Below are positions 8,680 to 16,613 of a stretch of DNA of 64,000 nucleotides, piece by piece. Under the pieces are notes generated by a model, which was not told where the DNA came from, did no database searches, and saw only the letters and a list, made by a program, of their open reading frames with translations. Every line of letters begins with the position of its first letter. Position 1 is the first letter of the stretch. The stretch comes from Termitidicoccus mucosus (GTDB taxonomy: Bacteria; Verrucomicrobiota; Verrucomicrobiia; Opitutales; Opitutaceae): positions 2,666,001 to 2,730,000 of the forward strand of contig NZ_CP109796.1 in assembly GCF_038725785.1 (NCBI RefSeq). Reading direction: 5' to 3'. The translations under genes and the position numbers were made by a program.

Positions 8680-9870
8680 TCAGCGCAAGCCGAGGAATTT
8701 CGCGAGGCCGGCAATGCTTCCGGCGACACGGTGGCCGCGGCGCACGCTGCGTTTGACGACACGGAGTTTTCGTTTCGCGCGGTCGGCCTTGGGATCGACA
8801 TACCCCACAAACTCGGTGCCGGACAGCAGCGGCAGTGCATAATAACCGCGCACGCGTTTGGGCGGCGGCGTGTAAACCTCCCAAGTGTAGTCAAAGCCCC
8901 AAAGCTTTCGCGTGAGCGCCCGGTGATAGATGAGCGGATCGAGCGGCGCGAGCAGCAACGGCGCGGCCCCGGCGGGGAGCGTGAACGGGACGCCCGGCGA
9001 GTCCGGGCCAGACGCGGCGGCGTCGAGCAACGGCAGATCCTCGCGCAAACAAAAAAGGGCGGGGCAGCCCTCGACTTGAAGCGGTTGCACGAGATCGGCG
9101 ACCAGCGCGGCGTCGTGCTTTTTCAGGGAGAGCAGGCGGTGCTGGCGCAAGCCGAGATGCGCCAACCAGCGGCGGGTTTCCCCGGCGGAAGGCCCGGGCG
9201 CGCCGAGCACCGAGGCGGGCAACACGCGCTCCGGCAGGTCATAAACGCGCCGCGCGTCGTGGCGGCGGGCGATGAGCAGGCGGCCATGAAAGAAAAGCTT
9301 GTCGAGGGTGATTCTGGCCAGTCGGCCAAAACCCCAGCCACCCGACCAGCCGTTGAACGAGCGGGCGTCATCCGCGATGTCCTCGGAGGAAAGCGGGCCG
9401 CGCCGCGCGATTTCGTCGAGCAGGCGCGCGGCCATGCGGCGCTGGTCTGCATCGAGGCGGCCGGACCACGCGCCGGCGCTTTTCTCGCGGGCGCGCATGG
9501 AGGCGAGCAGGTGCGGCCAGGCCTCGGTGGCGAATGCGACGAGGATGCCGCGCACGGGCAGGTAGTGCTCAAACGCCGTGCGTTGCTCCGCCGCGAGCGG
9601 CGCGGCGGAGCGCGGCGCGTCCGGCGGGACGCCGTGGAGATGGCGCATGAGGTCGCCCTCGGCATAGTTTGCCACCCGGTTGCGCAGGATGAGGTCGTGC
9701 ATGCGCCCGCAGACATTGATCGGGTCGATTTGCACATAGCCGTGATGCGCGATGGCCGCGGCGGTGTCGGTGTGGGGCGCATCCAGACCGAGCGCGCGCC
9801 GGTGAAAACGTCGCGCCGCCTCGGCGGTGAGGGTGAGCGTGGCGACGGAGCGGCGGCGGGTGGAGCGCAT
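8680..9870 (-). CDS. Winged-helix DNA glycosylase-like protein (YcaQ/AlkX type)
   Basis: The 396-residue protein matches the HTH_42 family: three winged-helix units and a C-terminal beta region with LLAPLDPLIYHRALTRKLWG, VYTPPPKRVRGYYALPLL and FVGYVDPKADR. Characterised relatives (E. coli YcaQ/AlkX, Streptomyces AlkZ) remove alkylated bases and unhook interstrand crosslinks, using a Gln-x-Asp or Gln-x-Gln motif. Here HHGYVQIDPINV near residue 50 supplies a Gln-Ile-Asp motif of the AlkX kind. The ATG at 9868-9870 is the only good start. It is monocistronic, with repeats on both sides. Substrate range is inference. Confidence 0.82.
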   Translation of the reverse strand: MRSTRRRSVATLTLTAEAARRFHRRALGLDAPHTDTAAAIAHHGYVQIDPINVCGRMHDLILRNRVANYAEGDLMRHLHGVPPDAPRSAAPLAAEQRTAFEHYLPVRGILVAFATEAWPHLLASMRAREKSAGAWSGRLDADQRRMAARLLDEIARRGPLSSEDIADDARSFNGWSGGWGFGRLARITLDKLFFHGRLLIARRHDARRVYDLPERVLPASVLGAPGPSAGETRRWLAHLGLRQHRLLSLKKHDAALVADLVQPLQVEGCPALFCLREDLPLLDAAASGPDSPGVPFTLPAGAAPLLLAPLDPLIYHRALTRKLWGFDYTWEVYTPPPKRVRGYYALPLLSGTEFVGYVDPKADRAKRKLRVVKRSVRRGHRVAGSIAGLAKFLGLR

Positions 9871-10276
9871 GCGGGCGAGAAATTCGGGATTCCAACACGC
9901 CCAAATCCCGGAAAAATTCCAACGACGAAAAATGGTTCATCGCTGTTTTCGATGTCTGAAACCAACCGTTATTATGACACAGAGCACACAAAGTTCCGAC
10001 ACAGAGTTCACAGAGGGAAGGCAAACACTCTCTCTGTGAACTTCGTGGGCCGCGTTCCGAGAACTCTGTGTCACAAAAAAACCATTCAAAATAGCGAGAA
10101 ACCCGAAAAATCGAGGAACGAGAATGAGGCCCGCGGGAAGAATGCCAGGCGGCGCATGCCGGGGCGGGACGCGCGGGCGCAATCGCGACCGGAAAACGCG
10201 GCCGCGGCCCCATCGACCTGCTTTTCGCCGAGGATAGTATTTGCGCGGCAAAAAATTGCCCGTAGGAATGATTCGC
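9871..10276. repeat. Intergenic region with two hairpin-repeat families
   Basis: This spacer of about 400 bases between divergent genes has no convincing ORF. Positions 9881-9935 resemble half of the 3740-3888 element (GGGATTTGGG and TTGGAATTTTT words on the minus strand). Positions 9976-10073 form an imperfect long inverted repeat built from the words CACAGAG and GTTCACAGAG, with outer arms GACACAGAG and CTCTGTGTC. The ccoG promoter should lie in the last 150 bases, but no clear -35/-10 pair was found. Confidence 0.65.
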
Positions 10277-11755
10277 ATGGCTGCCGCCCCGAAAGTCACG
10301 TTGCCGAATCGCGACGAGGTCACCACCATCCGCGCCGACGGCTCGCGCCGTTTCCTTTATCCGGCCGATGCGCGCGGGCGTTTCATGCGGGCCCGGCGCT
10401 GGTCGGGCTGGCTGTTGATCGTGGTCTATCTCGCGCTGCCGTGGATCAAGGTGGGCGGTTACCCGGCGGTGTTCCTGGACGTGGCCGAGCGGCGGTTTCA
10501 TTTCTTTGGCGGCACGCTGGTGGCGCAGGACATGTGGCTGCTGTTTTTCCTGATCGCGGGCCTCGGATTCACGTTGTTTCTGGTCACGTCGCTGCTGGGC
10601 CGCGTCTGGTGCGGCTGGGCGTGTCCGCAGACGGTTTTTCTGGAACACGTTTACCGGCTGGTCGAGCGCTGGATAGAGGGCGACGCGTTGAAGCGCCGCA
10701 AGCTCGCGGCGGCTCCGTGGTCGGCGGGCAAGGTGTGCAAGCTGGCCTTGAAGCACGGGCTGTTCGCGGTGTTTTCGGCGGCGATCGCGCACCTGTTCCT
10801 GGCGTATTTCGTCTCGATCCCCAAGCTGTGGGGCATGATGGCGGGGGCGCCGGTGGCGCATGGGGGGGCGTTTTTGTTCATCGTGGCGTTCAGCGGCATT
10901 TTGTATCTTAATTTCGCGTGGTTCCGGGAGCAGCTTTGCATCATCATCTGCCCTTACGGGCGCATCCAGTCGGCGCTGATCGACGATCATTCGATGGTGA
11001 TCGGCTACGATGCGACGCGGGGCGAACCCCGCGGCAAGGTGGGAACGGAGGGGGCGGGAGATTGCATCGACTGCCATCGCTGCGTGCAGGTTTGCCCGAC
11101 GGGAATCGACATCCGGCAGGGACTCCAGATCGAGTGCATCGGCTGCGCGGCGTGCATCGACGCGTGCGACGAGGTGATGGGCCGGCTGAAGCGGCCGCGC
11201 GGGCTGGTGCGCTATGATTCGCTCAACGGTTTCGCGGGCAAGGCCACGCGCTGGCTGCGGCCGCGCACGCTGGTTTACGCGCTCATCATGTGCGCGGGGG
11301 CGACGGCGGCGGCGCTGGCGTTTCTGTCGGTAAAGCCCGCGTTCATCGGCATCACGCGCATGGTCGGGTCGGCCTACGTGATGGATGCCGGCATGGTGCG
11401 CAACCAGTATTTCGTGCGCCTCGTCAACAAGGCGGGCGCGCCGGCGAGCTTCACGGTGACGGTCGAGGGATTGCCGGCGGGCGCAATCGTGAACGGCTTC
11501 GATGCCCCGGTGCGCCTCGCCGCCGATGGGGAGGAGCAGCGCCCGCTCATCGTGCAAATGCCGCTGGCGGGCTACACGGGCGGTTTTCCGGTGCGCGTCC
11601 GCGTGCGCGACGAGTCCGGGCGCGTGGATATTTCACGCGAGACCAAGTTTGTCGGCCCCGACCCGCTGTTCCTGAAAATGACGATCCAACCCGTCCCGCC
11701 CGCCGCGGCATCCGGCGCGGCGGACGCAACGCCGCCGCCGGCCGCGAAGGAATGA
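10277..11755 (+). CDS. ccoG: Cytochrome c oxidase accessory protein CcoG (FixG/RdxA)
   Basis: This 492-residue inner-membrane ferredoxin-like protein belongs to the CcoG/FixG/RdxA family, which handles copper during cbb3-type oxidase assembly. It has about five membrane segments. A Cys motif VWCGWACPQTVFLEHVYRLV follows helix 2. Two [4Fe-4S] motifs, CIDCHRCVQVCP and CIGCAACIDACD, lie near residues 261-300, and an Ig-like FixG C-domain ends the chain. I prefer the ATG at 10277 because GGA at 10265-10267 gives a nine-base spacing; the ATG at 10268 and a TTG at 10241 are also in frame. ccoNOP genes are not in the window. The stop overlaps the next gene's ATG. Confidence 0.93.
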   Translation: MAAAPKVTLPNRDEVTTIRADGSRRFLYPADARGRFMRARRWSGWLLIVVYLALPWIKVGGYPAVFLDVAERRFHFFGGTLVAQDMWLLFFLIAGLGFTLFLVTSLLGRVWCGWACPQTVFLEHVYRLVERWIEGDALKRRKLAAAPWSAGKVCKLALKHGLFAVFSAAIAHLFLAYFVSIPKLWGMMAGAPVAHGGAFLFIVAFSGILYLNFAWFREQLCIIICPYGRIQSALIDDHSMVIGYDATRGEPRGKVGTEGAGDCIDCHRCVQVCPTGIDIRQGLQIECIGCAACIDACDEVMGRLKRPRGLVRYDSLNGFAGKATRWLRPRTLVYALIMCAGATAAALAFLSVKPAFIGITRMVGSAYVMDAGMVRNQYFVRLVNKAGAPASFTVTVEGLPAGAIVNGFDAPVRLAADGEEQRPLIVQMPLAGYTGGFPVRVRVRDESGRVDISRETKFVGPDPLFLKMTIQPVPPAAASGAADATPPPAAKE

Positions 11756-11910
11756 AAACGGACGAAAAAAAGAAGGGCGCGGCGGGCGGCCTGTGGCTTT
11801 TTGTGGGCGCAGCGTTTCTGGTTTTGATCGGCGCGTGGATCGCGCTCATTGCCATCGCCATGAAGAACAAGGTCGAGGAAGTGCCGGTCATGCGGGCTCC
11901 GGGCGAGTAG
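11752..11910 (+). CDS. Small single-span membrane protein coupled to ccoG
   Basis: This 52-residue protein overlaps the ccoG stop by four bases (ATGA), which implies translational coupling. It has a Lys-rich N-terminus (MKTDEKKKG), one hydrophobic helix (about residues 14-36, LWLFVGAAFLVLIGAWIALI) and a short acidic tail. Position and size suggest an oxidase-assembly or FixH/CcoS-like helper, but there is no diagnostic motif, so the function is inferred from the neighbour only. Confidence 0.65.
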   Translation: MKTDEKKKGAAGGLWLFVGAAFLVLIGAWIALIAIAMKNKVEEVPVMRAPGE

Positions 11911-11939
11911 CGCCGGAAAACGCGTGAGCGACTGGGAGC

Positions 11940-11956
11940 GCCGGCATCTTGCCGGC
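11940..11956. repeat. GCCGGC-ATCTT-GCCGGC hairpin
   Basis: A 6-bp GC-only stem with a 5-nt loop lies 30 bases past the small membrane gene, inside GGGAGCGCCGGCATCTTGCC, which looks like a common interspersed motif. It may end the ccoG transcript, but no T-run follows. It also marks the left border of the integrase region. Confidence 0.4.
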
Positions 11957-12029
11957 ACGAAAGGTCCGATTTCCAGAGGGAAGCCGGAGATCTCATGAAT
12001 AGGTTGCCACGTGAAGGCGGCAACCATCG

Positions 12030-13277
12030 ATGAAACAAAAAAAGTCCGCATTCACCATCAAGCCGTTCAAGAACCGCAACGGCGTGATTTCATTCCGCGT
12101 CGCCGGCTGGTTGCTCGGCGAGCGCGTTCGTAAAAACTTCAAGACCCGCGAGGACGCCATTGCCGAGCGCGCCGCGCTGGAACTGCGTCTGCTCCAATCG
12201 CAATCCAATCTTCGCGGAGCGAGCACGTTTCTGACCGAGGCGCAGTTGCGCGAGGCGGAGGCCGCGTTTCTCCGGCTGGAGAAGGCGCGGCGTCCGCTCA
12301 CCTTCTACCTCGACTATGCGCTGGCCAATTACCGCGAGCCCGAGGCCGCGTTGAAAATCGCCGATGCCATCGAAACCTACATGAAGGCGCGCAAGGAGGA
12401 CGTGCAACAGGCGTTGATAGGCAAACGGCAGTTGCGGAATATCCGGCTGGAGTTGACGGAGTTCCAGCGGCATTTTCCGACGCAGACGCTTGCGGAGGTA
12501 GGCACGGAGGCGTTGCACGCCTACATCCGGCGCGACGACGGGGCGCTGAAGACGCAGAACAACCGGCGCGGCGTGCTGTGCGCGTTTTTCAACCACGCGG
12601 TGCGCAAGGAATGGATGACGCGCAACCCGGTGGCGAAAATCCCGCGCAACCGCATCGAGCACAATCGCGGCAGCGCCGAGGCGCTCACGGCGGAGCGCGC
12701 GGCGCAACTCATGGCGCACGTGGAGAGCGTCCACGGCGGGGCATTCGTGCCGTTTTTCGCGTTGTGCCTGTTTGCCGGCATCCGGCCCGAGGGGGAGATT
12801 TCCAAGCTGCCCGCGTGCGACGTGCGGCTGGAAAACAGTGCCATCACCATCGAGCCATGGGTGTCGAAGGTGAATATGCGCCGGCTGGTGACCATCCAGC
12901 CGAACCTCGCGGCGTGGCTCAAAGCCTATCCGCTGGACGAATACCCCGTCATTCCGCCCAAGGATAAAATGAAAAATATCGCCAAAAAACTCACGCGCAT
13001 CCGCCAAAAATTCGGCGTGGGGCACGACGTGTTGCGGCACACGTTTATTTCGATGCATGTTGGAAAATTCCGTTCGATGGGCGACACGGCGTTGCAGGCG
13101 GGCAATTCGGAAAGCATCATCCGCCGCCATTACCTGAACGTGACCACCCAGCAGGAGGCCGGGGCATTCTTTGCCATCATGCCGATGCGGGCTGCCGCGC
13201 CGCAAGCGAAGCCAGTGCCGCAGGCAGCGAGTGCGCCCGAGCCCGCGTCTGACCCGCAAAACCGGCTCGCCGCATAA
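12030..13277 (+). CDS. Tyrosine recombinase / phage-type integrase
   Basis: The 415-residue protein has an N-terminal SAM-like core-binding region (about 80-190) and a C-terminal catalytic domain. Visible active-site residues are Arg252 in LFAGIRPEGE, Arg336-His337 in HDVLRHTFIS and the nucleophile Tyr368 in IIRRHYLNVTT. The residue that usually precedes VLRHT as box-II His is Asp here, with a His one position earlier, which is atypical. Integrases of this type insert and excise mobile islands. It opens an island-like block with small HTH genes and a conjugation-type operon. A short dyad (GGTTGCC...GGCAACC) lies just upstream at about 12001-12026 and could be part of an attachment or operator site. 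A matching copy at the far end was not found. Confidence 0.88.
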   Translation: MKQKKSAFTIKPFKNRNGVISFRVAGWLLGERVRKNFKTREDAIAERAALELRLLQSQSNLRGASTFLTEAQLREAEAAFLRLEKARRPLTFYLDYALANYREPEAALKIADAIETYMKARKEDVQQALIGKRQLRNIRLELTEFQRHFPTQTLAEVGTEALHAYIRRDDGALKTQNNRRGVLCAFFNHAVRKEWMTRNPVAKIPRNRIEHNRGSAEALTAERAAQLMAHVESVHGGAFVPFFALCLFAGIRPEGEISKLPACDVRLENSAITIEPWVSKVNMRRLVTIQPNLAAWLKAYPLDEYPVIPPKDKMKNIAKKLTRIRQKFGVGHDVLRHTFISMHVGKFRSMGDTALQAGNSESIIRRHYLNVTTQQEAGAFFAIMPMRAAAPQAKPVPQAASAPEPASDPQNRLAA

Positions 13278-13298
13278 ATCCGCAACCGGGCGGGGAGT

Positions 13299-13334
13299 GA
13301 GGGCGGATGCGGTTTCCCCGCCGCATCCGCCCTC
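13299..13334 (+). terminator. GC-rich hairpin after the integrase
   Basis: Perfect 14-bp arms (GAGGGCGGATGCGG and its complement) with an 8-nt loop begin 22 bases past the integrase stop. It should form a strong stem, but no T-run follows, so it is a candidate terminator or a repeat. Confidence 0.5.
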
Positions 13335-13441
13335 CCGCCCCCGCCTGCCTTCTTTCGTTTCCGCGCCGCACCTGCGGAGAACCAGGGCACGGCCACGAAA
13401 TAAAAGCCCCCGCGCGCCACGTGATGCGCGCACATGGGCGT

Positions 13442-13702
13442 ATGAACTCCACCTCCACTGCTCCCACCACGCCAGCACCAGCCCCCGCGCAAACGCGCGC
13501 GCATCCCGCGCTCACGGACATCAACGGCCTGCGCCTCAGCGGGATTTTCCCGCAGGGGCGCGAGCCGTCCGTGCGCACGCTGCGCGAATGGACGCGCACC
13601 CGCCGAATCCCGCATCACCGCGTCGGGCACTTTGTATATTACGACCTTGCCGAGGTCTCCGCGCATATCCGCACCCGGCTGCTCGTGCCCGCGCGCGGAT
13701 AA
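13442..13702 (+). CDS. Small excisionase-like HTH protein
   Basis: The 86-residue product has a disordered Thr/Pro/Ala N-terminus. A compact C-terminal region reads PSVRTLREWTRTRRIPHHRV and then FVYYDLAEVSAHI, resembling the HTH_17/MerR-like winged helix of phage excisionases. Its place just after an integrase supports a recombination directionality or regulatory role, but this is inference. The ATG at 13442 is the closest start in front of the domain. A terminator-like hairpin follows. Confidence 0.6.
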   Translation: MNSTSTAPTTPAPAPAQTRAHPALTDINGLRLSGIFPQGREPSVRTLREWTRTRRIPHHRVGHFVYYDLAEVSAHIRTRLLVPARG

Positions 13703-13730
13703 AACCGCCCATAATACGGCAGGAAATCCC

Positions 13731-13763
13731 AACGCCACATGCGCCATGCGTGTGGCGTTTTTA
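13731..13763 (+). terminator. Rho-independent terminator
   Basis: A 9-bp stem (AACGCCACA / TGTGGCGTT) with an 11-nt loop is followed directly by a T-run. It sits 28 bases past the excisionase-like gene. Stem and T-tail together make this one of the clearest terminators in the window. Confidence 0.75.
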
Positions 13764-13870
13764 TATACATCGAAAAGCCCTGCGCGAAATCCGGGCAAAT
13801 CCGCGATGAAGCGCGCCGCTATTTTGATTTTATAAACACTGGCAGGATGCGGGGCGAGGCAACCACATCC

Positions 13871-14206
13871 ATGAATAATCAAAATAAAACCAATCCCGCC
13901 CAGTCCGCCCCAAACCCCGCCCGCGCGTCCGCCGGCGACGACGCGTTTTTCCAAAACCCTGTTGATCCCAAAATCGAGGCCCGCGCGATGGCCGCGGAAG
14001 CCATCGCGCACGTGCTGCTGTGGATCTCCGAGGGCACCACGCTGGAGCAGCGCGGATTGCGCGCGTCCATCGTGCTGCGCCAGGTCCGTCCCGACCTCAT
14101 CGGCGGCATGACGCTGGAGGCGCTTGGCGAACAGGCCGGCTGCACCCCGCAGACCGTCCACAAACTTGCGGACGATTTCCGCCAAAGCATGGGCCTCGTA
14201 TCATGA
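13871..14206 (+). CDS. HTH-domain protein of the island
   Basis: The 111-residue protein has an Asn/Ala/Pro-rich N-terminus, an alpha-helical middle (about residues 38-75) and a C-terminal helix-turn-helix-like stretch MTLEALGEQAGCTPQTVHKL. It is probably a small DNA-binding regulator. I do not recognise a specific family. The ATG at 13871 directly precedes the soluble domain; the upstream spacer has an AT-rich TATA-like stretch. Its TGA overlaps the ATG of the next gene, so the two are translationally coupled. Confidence 0.6.
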   Translation: MNNQNKTNPAQSAPNPARASAGDDAFFQNPVDPKIEARAMAAEAIAHVLLWISEGTTLEQRGLRASIVLRQVRPDLIGGMTLEALGEQAGCTPQTVHKLADDFRQSMGLVS

Positions 14207-14778
14207 ACACGGATACACTTATGCCGCCCCCTGCCCAGTGCAACGTCACGCCCGCGCCCCCGGCGCGCGAGACATCCGCCTTTTTGGAAATCAACCGCCT
14301 GCACGCAGAGGCGCGGCGGCTTGCCGGCGACTCCCGCCGCTCGCTCGACGCCGCGCTGTCCGCCGCATGGCGCGCGGGGCAACTCCTCATCGCGGAAAAG
14401 GCGCGCATCCGCCGCCGCGCCGGGCAGGGCGCATGGCTCGGGTGGCTGGAAACACGTTTTCACGGCGGAGTGCGCACCGCGCAACGCTACATGCAGCTTG
14501 CCCGCCGCGCGGACACCCCGGGCGCGTTGCGCGGACTCGGCCTGCGGCAGGCGTATTTGCGTCTGGGCATTCCCATTTCGTCAAAAACTTCCGGCGAAGA
14601 CCGGCGCGTCCGCCCGCCAAAGCTCCCGCCCATCGTCACGCTTGCCGCCAGACTGACACGCCTGCTGCGCCGGCAGGCGCGCCTCGGCATGGACATCCAG
14701 TTTCCCGACGACCTCCGGGCGCTCCATGCCCAACTGGCTGTTTTGTTAAAAAATACGGGAACGGATACCGCCGTTTGA
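14203..14778 (+). CDS. DUF3102-like protein
   Basis: The 191-residue protein resembles DUF3102 proteins of plasmids and integrated elements. Helical segments FLEINRLHAEARRLAGDSRR and AWRAGQLLIAEKARIRRR are followed by AWLGWLETRFHGGVRTAQRY MQLAR, the typical W-L-x-x-x-F-x-x-S/T-x-R-T-A-Q-R-Y arrangement. The molecular role of DUF3102 is unknown, though it is common next to replication or transfer genes. The ATG overlaps the preceding stop by four bases. The C-terminal third is basic (ARLTRLLRRQARLG). Confidence 0.65.
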   Translation: MNTDTLMPPPAQCNVTPAPPARETSAFLEINRLHAEARRLAGDSRRSLDAALSAAWRAGQLLIAEKARIRRRAGQGAWLGWLETRFHGGVRTAQRYMQLARRADTPGALRGLGLRQAYLRLGIPISSKTSGEDRRVRPPKLPPIVTLAARLTRLLRRQARLGMDIQFPDDLRALHAQLAVLLKNTGTDTAV

Positions 14779-14891
14779 TTTTGGTCAATTGGTTCCCCAA
14801 AAAAAGCGCATGGGTTCAATACAAGCGGGCGGTGATTTTGTATAAATAATTAGGAGATGCCCGGCAATGGGGCCGGCAATCCGGCTCACCT

Positions 14892-15818
14892 GTGCCAGCC
14901 AAAGCTTCAATAATTAAAGAAACGCTCCATGCCGCATGCAATGGCAGGGATGCCGGCATTTTTCTACTGTCCGCGCAATGCTTGCGTGAAGAAACCGGGG
15001 AGCGTCACCGGCTTATTGTGATGCCGGAGATGAAATCCGAGGCGCGAATTGACTGGCGGAACGAAAAAAGCGGAGAACGCGGCACCTTCACCGTTCGCGG
15101 ACAGAATGTGATTTTTATACACAAACAGGCAAGCTATGCCCTCCATTGGAAACAAGAGGCGCTGATGCTTTGCTTTTGCGCGGAGGATGAGGCGCAACCG
15201 CCCGCCAAAAAGAAGCCATTGGACAAGGTGCGGCACAGTCCGTTGTGGGAGCTGGCGCGGCACGATTGCATCATCATGAACGTAATCCGGTTTCTCGTTG
15301 AATCCGGTCATCATACGCAACCCGCTTGTCACGTGAGTTGCTTCGGGCATTTTTGCTCCGCCCTGGGTTTCCTCCTGCTTGACGCACTGACGCGCGGAAA
15401 GGAAAAGAAAACCGCGCCCGCAACCATGAACCCCGAGCGCCTGCAACACGTTCTGGACCACATTGACAAAAATCTGCACGGGAAGATTGCGGTAAAAACA
15501 CTGGCGGACATCGCGTGCCTGAGCCGGACCCACTTCAAGCTGTTATTCAAAGCCAGCACCGGCATGCCGGCACGCGATCATATATTCAGGGAACGGATAC
15601 GCAGGGCGCAGGCATTGCTCCGGCAGGGCGGCATGCGTATCTCCGAGGTGGCCGCCCTTTCCGGCTTTTGCGATCAAAGCCACCTTGACCGTTGTTTTCG
15701 CCGCTTCTGTCAGTGCTCGCCAAGGGATTTTGCTCAAAAATATCCAATCATTACTAAAAAAAGCCCGGGCATCCAATCCAAGTCCGGAAAAACCGGGCAT
15801 AATGGCGGCACACTTTGA
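14892..15818 (+). CDS. AraC-type regulator upstream of the T4SS operon
   Basis: The 308-residue protein has a unique N-terminal sensory part and a C-terminal AraC/XylS double HTH domain (about residues 200-295: IACLSRTHFKLLFKASTG, then RISEVAALSGFCDQSHLDRC). AraC proteins usually activate neighbouring promoters when a small molecule or partner binds the N-domain. The T4SS pilin gene begins 42 bases downstream on the same strand, so this is the likely regulator or first cistron of the operon. The start is uncertain: I used the GTG at 14892, after an AT-rich promoter-like stretch (TATAAATAAT near 14841). It is related to the second AraC gene at 26355-27230. Confidence 0.85.
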   Translation: MPAKASIIKETLHAACNGRDAGIFLLSAQCLREETGERHRLIVMPEMKSEARIDWRNEKSGERGTFTVRGQNVIFIHKQASYALHWKQEALMLCFCAEDEAQPPAKKKPLDKVRHSPLWELARHDCIIMNVIRFLVESGHHTQPACHVSCFGHFCSALGFLLLDALTRGKEKKTAPATMNPERLQHVLDHIDKNLHGKIAVKTLADIACLSRTHFKLLFKASTGMPARDHIFRERIRRAQALLRQGGMRISEVAALSGFCDQSHLDRCFRRFCQCSPRDFAQKYPIITKKSPGIQSKSGKTGHNGGTL

Positions 15819-15860
15819 CCGGATTCCGCATGACGCGAGCCGGAAAGACAAATTCCAGCC

Positions 15861-16235
15861 ATGAAAAAACTCCCTTCCTCCCGAAGCGCTTTGATCGCGT
15901 TTCTCGCCTCGCTTTTCACCTTGCCGGAATGGGCGGCGACGACAGCCTCCGCCGCAATCACGGACGGCTCCTCATTGGGCGTCCCGCTCATTCTGGCCCA
16001 GGTTCCCTCGCAGGTTAAGACCGGCTTCCAATACGGTCTCGGCCTGCTCTTCATGATCGGCTTCATTTGGGGCGTCATTAACATTTGGGGCGGAGCCGAC
16101 CGCCTCAAGAAGGGCGACGCCGACGGCAAGATGGGTATCGTCTCAGGCATCATTATCGCGGGCGCGGCGGCGATCATGACCGCGATGTTTTATATATTCG
16201 GCATGAGCGACGGCGCGCTCACGCCGCAGTTCTGA
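15861..16235 (+). CDS. VirB2/TrbC-like pilin subunit
   Basis: The 124-residue precursor has a long signal-like N-terminus (to about residue 32) and two hydrophobic helices (YGLGLLFMIGFIWGVINIWG and IVSGIIIAGAAAIMTAMFYI) joined by a short charged loop, the hallmark of VirB2/TrbC pilins of type IV secretion systems. Such subunits assemble the conjugative pilus or channel filament. It is the first structural gene of an eleven-gene block in which most spacers are under 25 bases. Assignment rests on size, topology and operon order. Confidence 0.75.
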   Translation: MKKLPSSRSALIAFLASLFTLPEWAATTASAAITDGSSLGVPLILAQVPSQVKTGFQYGLGLLFMIGFIWGVINIWGGADRLKKGDADGKMGIVSGIIIAGAAAIMTAMFYIFGMSDGALTPQF

Positions 16236-16259
16236 AATTACGATTTACGAATTGCCCCC

Positions 16260-16613
16260 ATGGACACCGGACTGCGTATCACCGACACGAACAGCGCGAA
16301 CGACAGCAAGGGCCGCGCGCTCGGCTTCGAGGGCAACGATTTCTTGTATGTTGTCATCGGCATCGTCGCGGCCATCGGCATTTTTCTTCTTCTCTATGGC
16401 ATGTTCCACGCGAGCCTCGCGGCAGCGGGTGGCGTTGCGATTCCAATCTTCGTGATCCCCTCCGCATGGGTCATGCTGTTTCGCCGGGGAAAACCAGACG
16501 GCTACGCCGAGGATTTTTTCGACCATGTGTTCAACCGCGAGGGGTTTTGTTTTTCGCCCGACAACCAGAACCCGCGCGGCGCGCCCGCCGCGAACAAACG
16601 GAGGCTTTTTTAA
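16260..16613 (+). CDS. VirB3/TrbD-like membrane protein
   Basis: The 117-residue protein has a soluble N-terminus, a strongly hydrophobic centre (FLYVVIGIVAAIGIFLLLYG and a second helix around residue 60) and a polar C-terminus with DFFDHVF. Size, topology and position between the pilin and VirB4 genes fit VirB3/TrbD, an inner-membrane partner of the VirB4 ATPase. Its TAA shares one base with the next ATG (TAATG), so translation is coupled. Confidence 0.7.
   Translation: MDTGLRITDTNSANDSKGRALGFEGNDFLYVVIGIVAAIGIFLLLYGMFHASLAAAGGVAIPIFVIPSAWVMLFRRGKPDGYAEDFFDHVFNREGFCFSPDNQNPRGAPAANKRRLF

Noticed and set aside
8731-10911. Plus-strand ORF of over 700 codons across two genes and a repeat spacer
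   Set aside because: It overlaps the winged-helix gene antisense and ccoG out of frame, and the composition is that of a shadow.
9569-11557. Minus-strand ORF of over 600 codons
   Set aside because: Antisense to ccoG, with no recognisable domain or start signal.
11911-12029. tRNA gene or fragment as integrase target
   Set aside because: No cloverleaf, T-loop consensus or CCA end could be found; only short dyads are present.
12090-13478. Minus-strand ORF opposite the integrase
   Set aside because: Shadow of the integrase gene, whose catalytic residues are clear on the plus strand.
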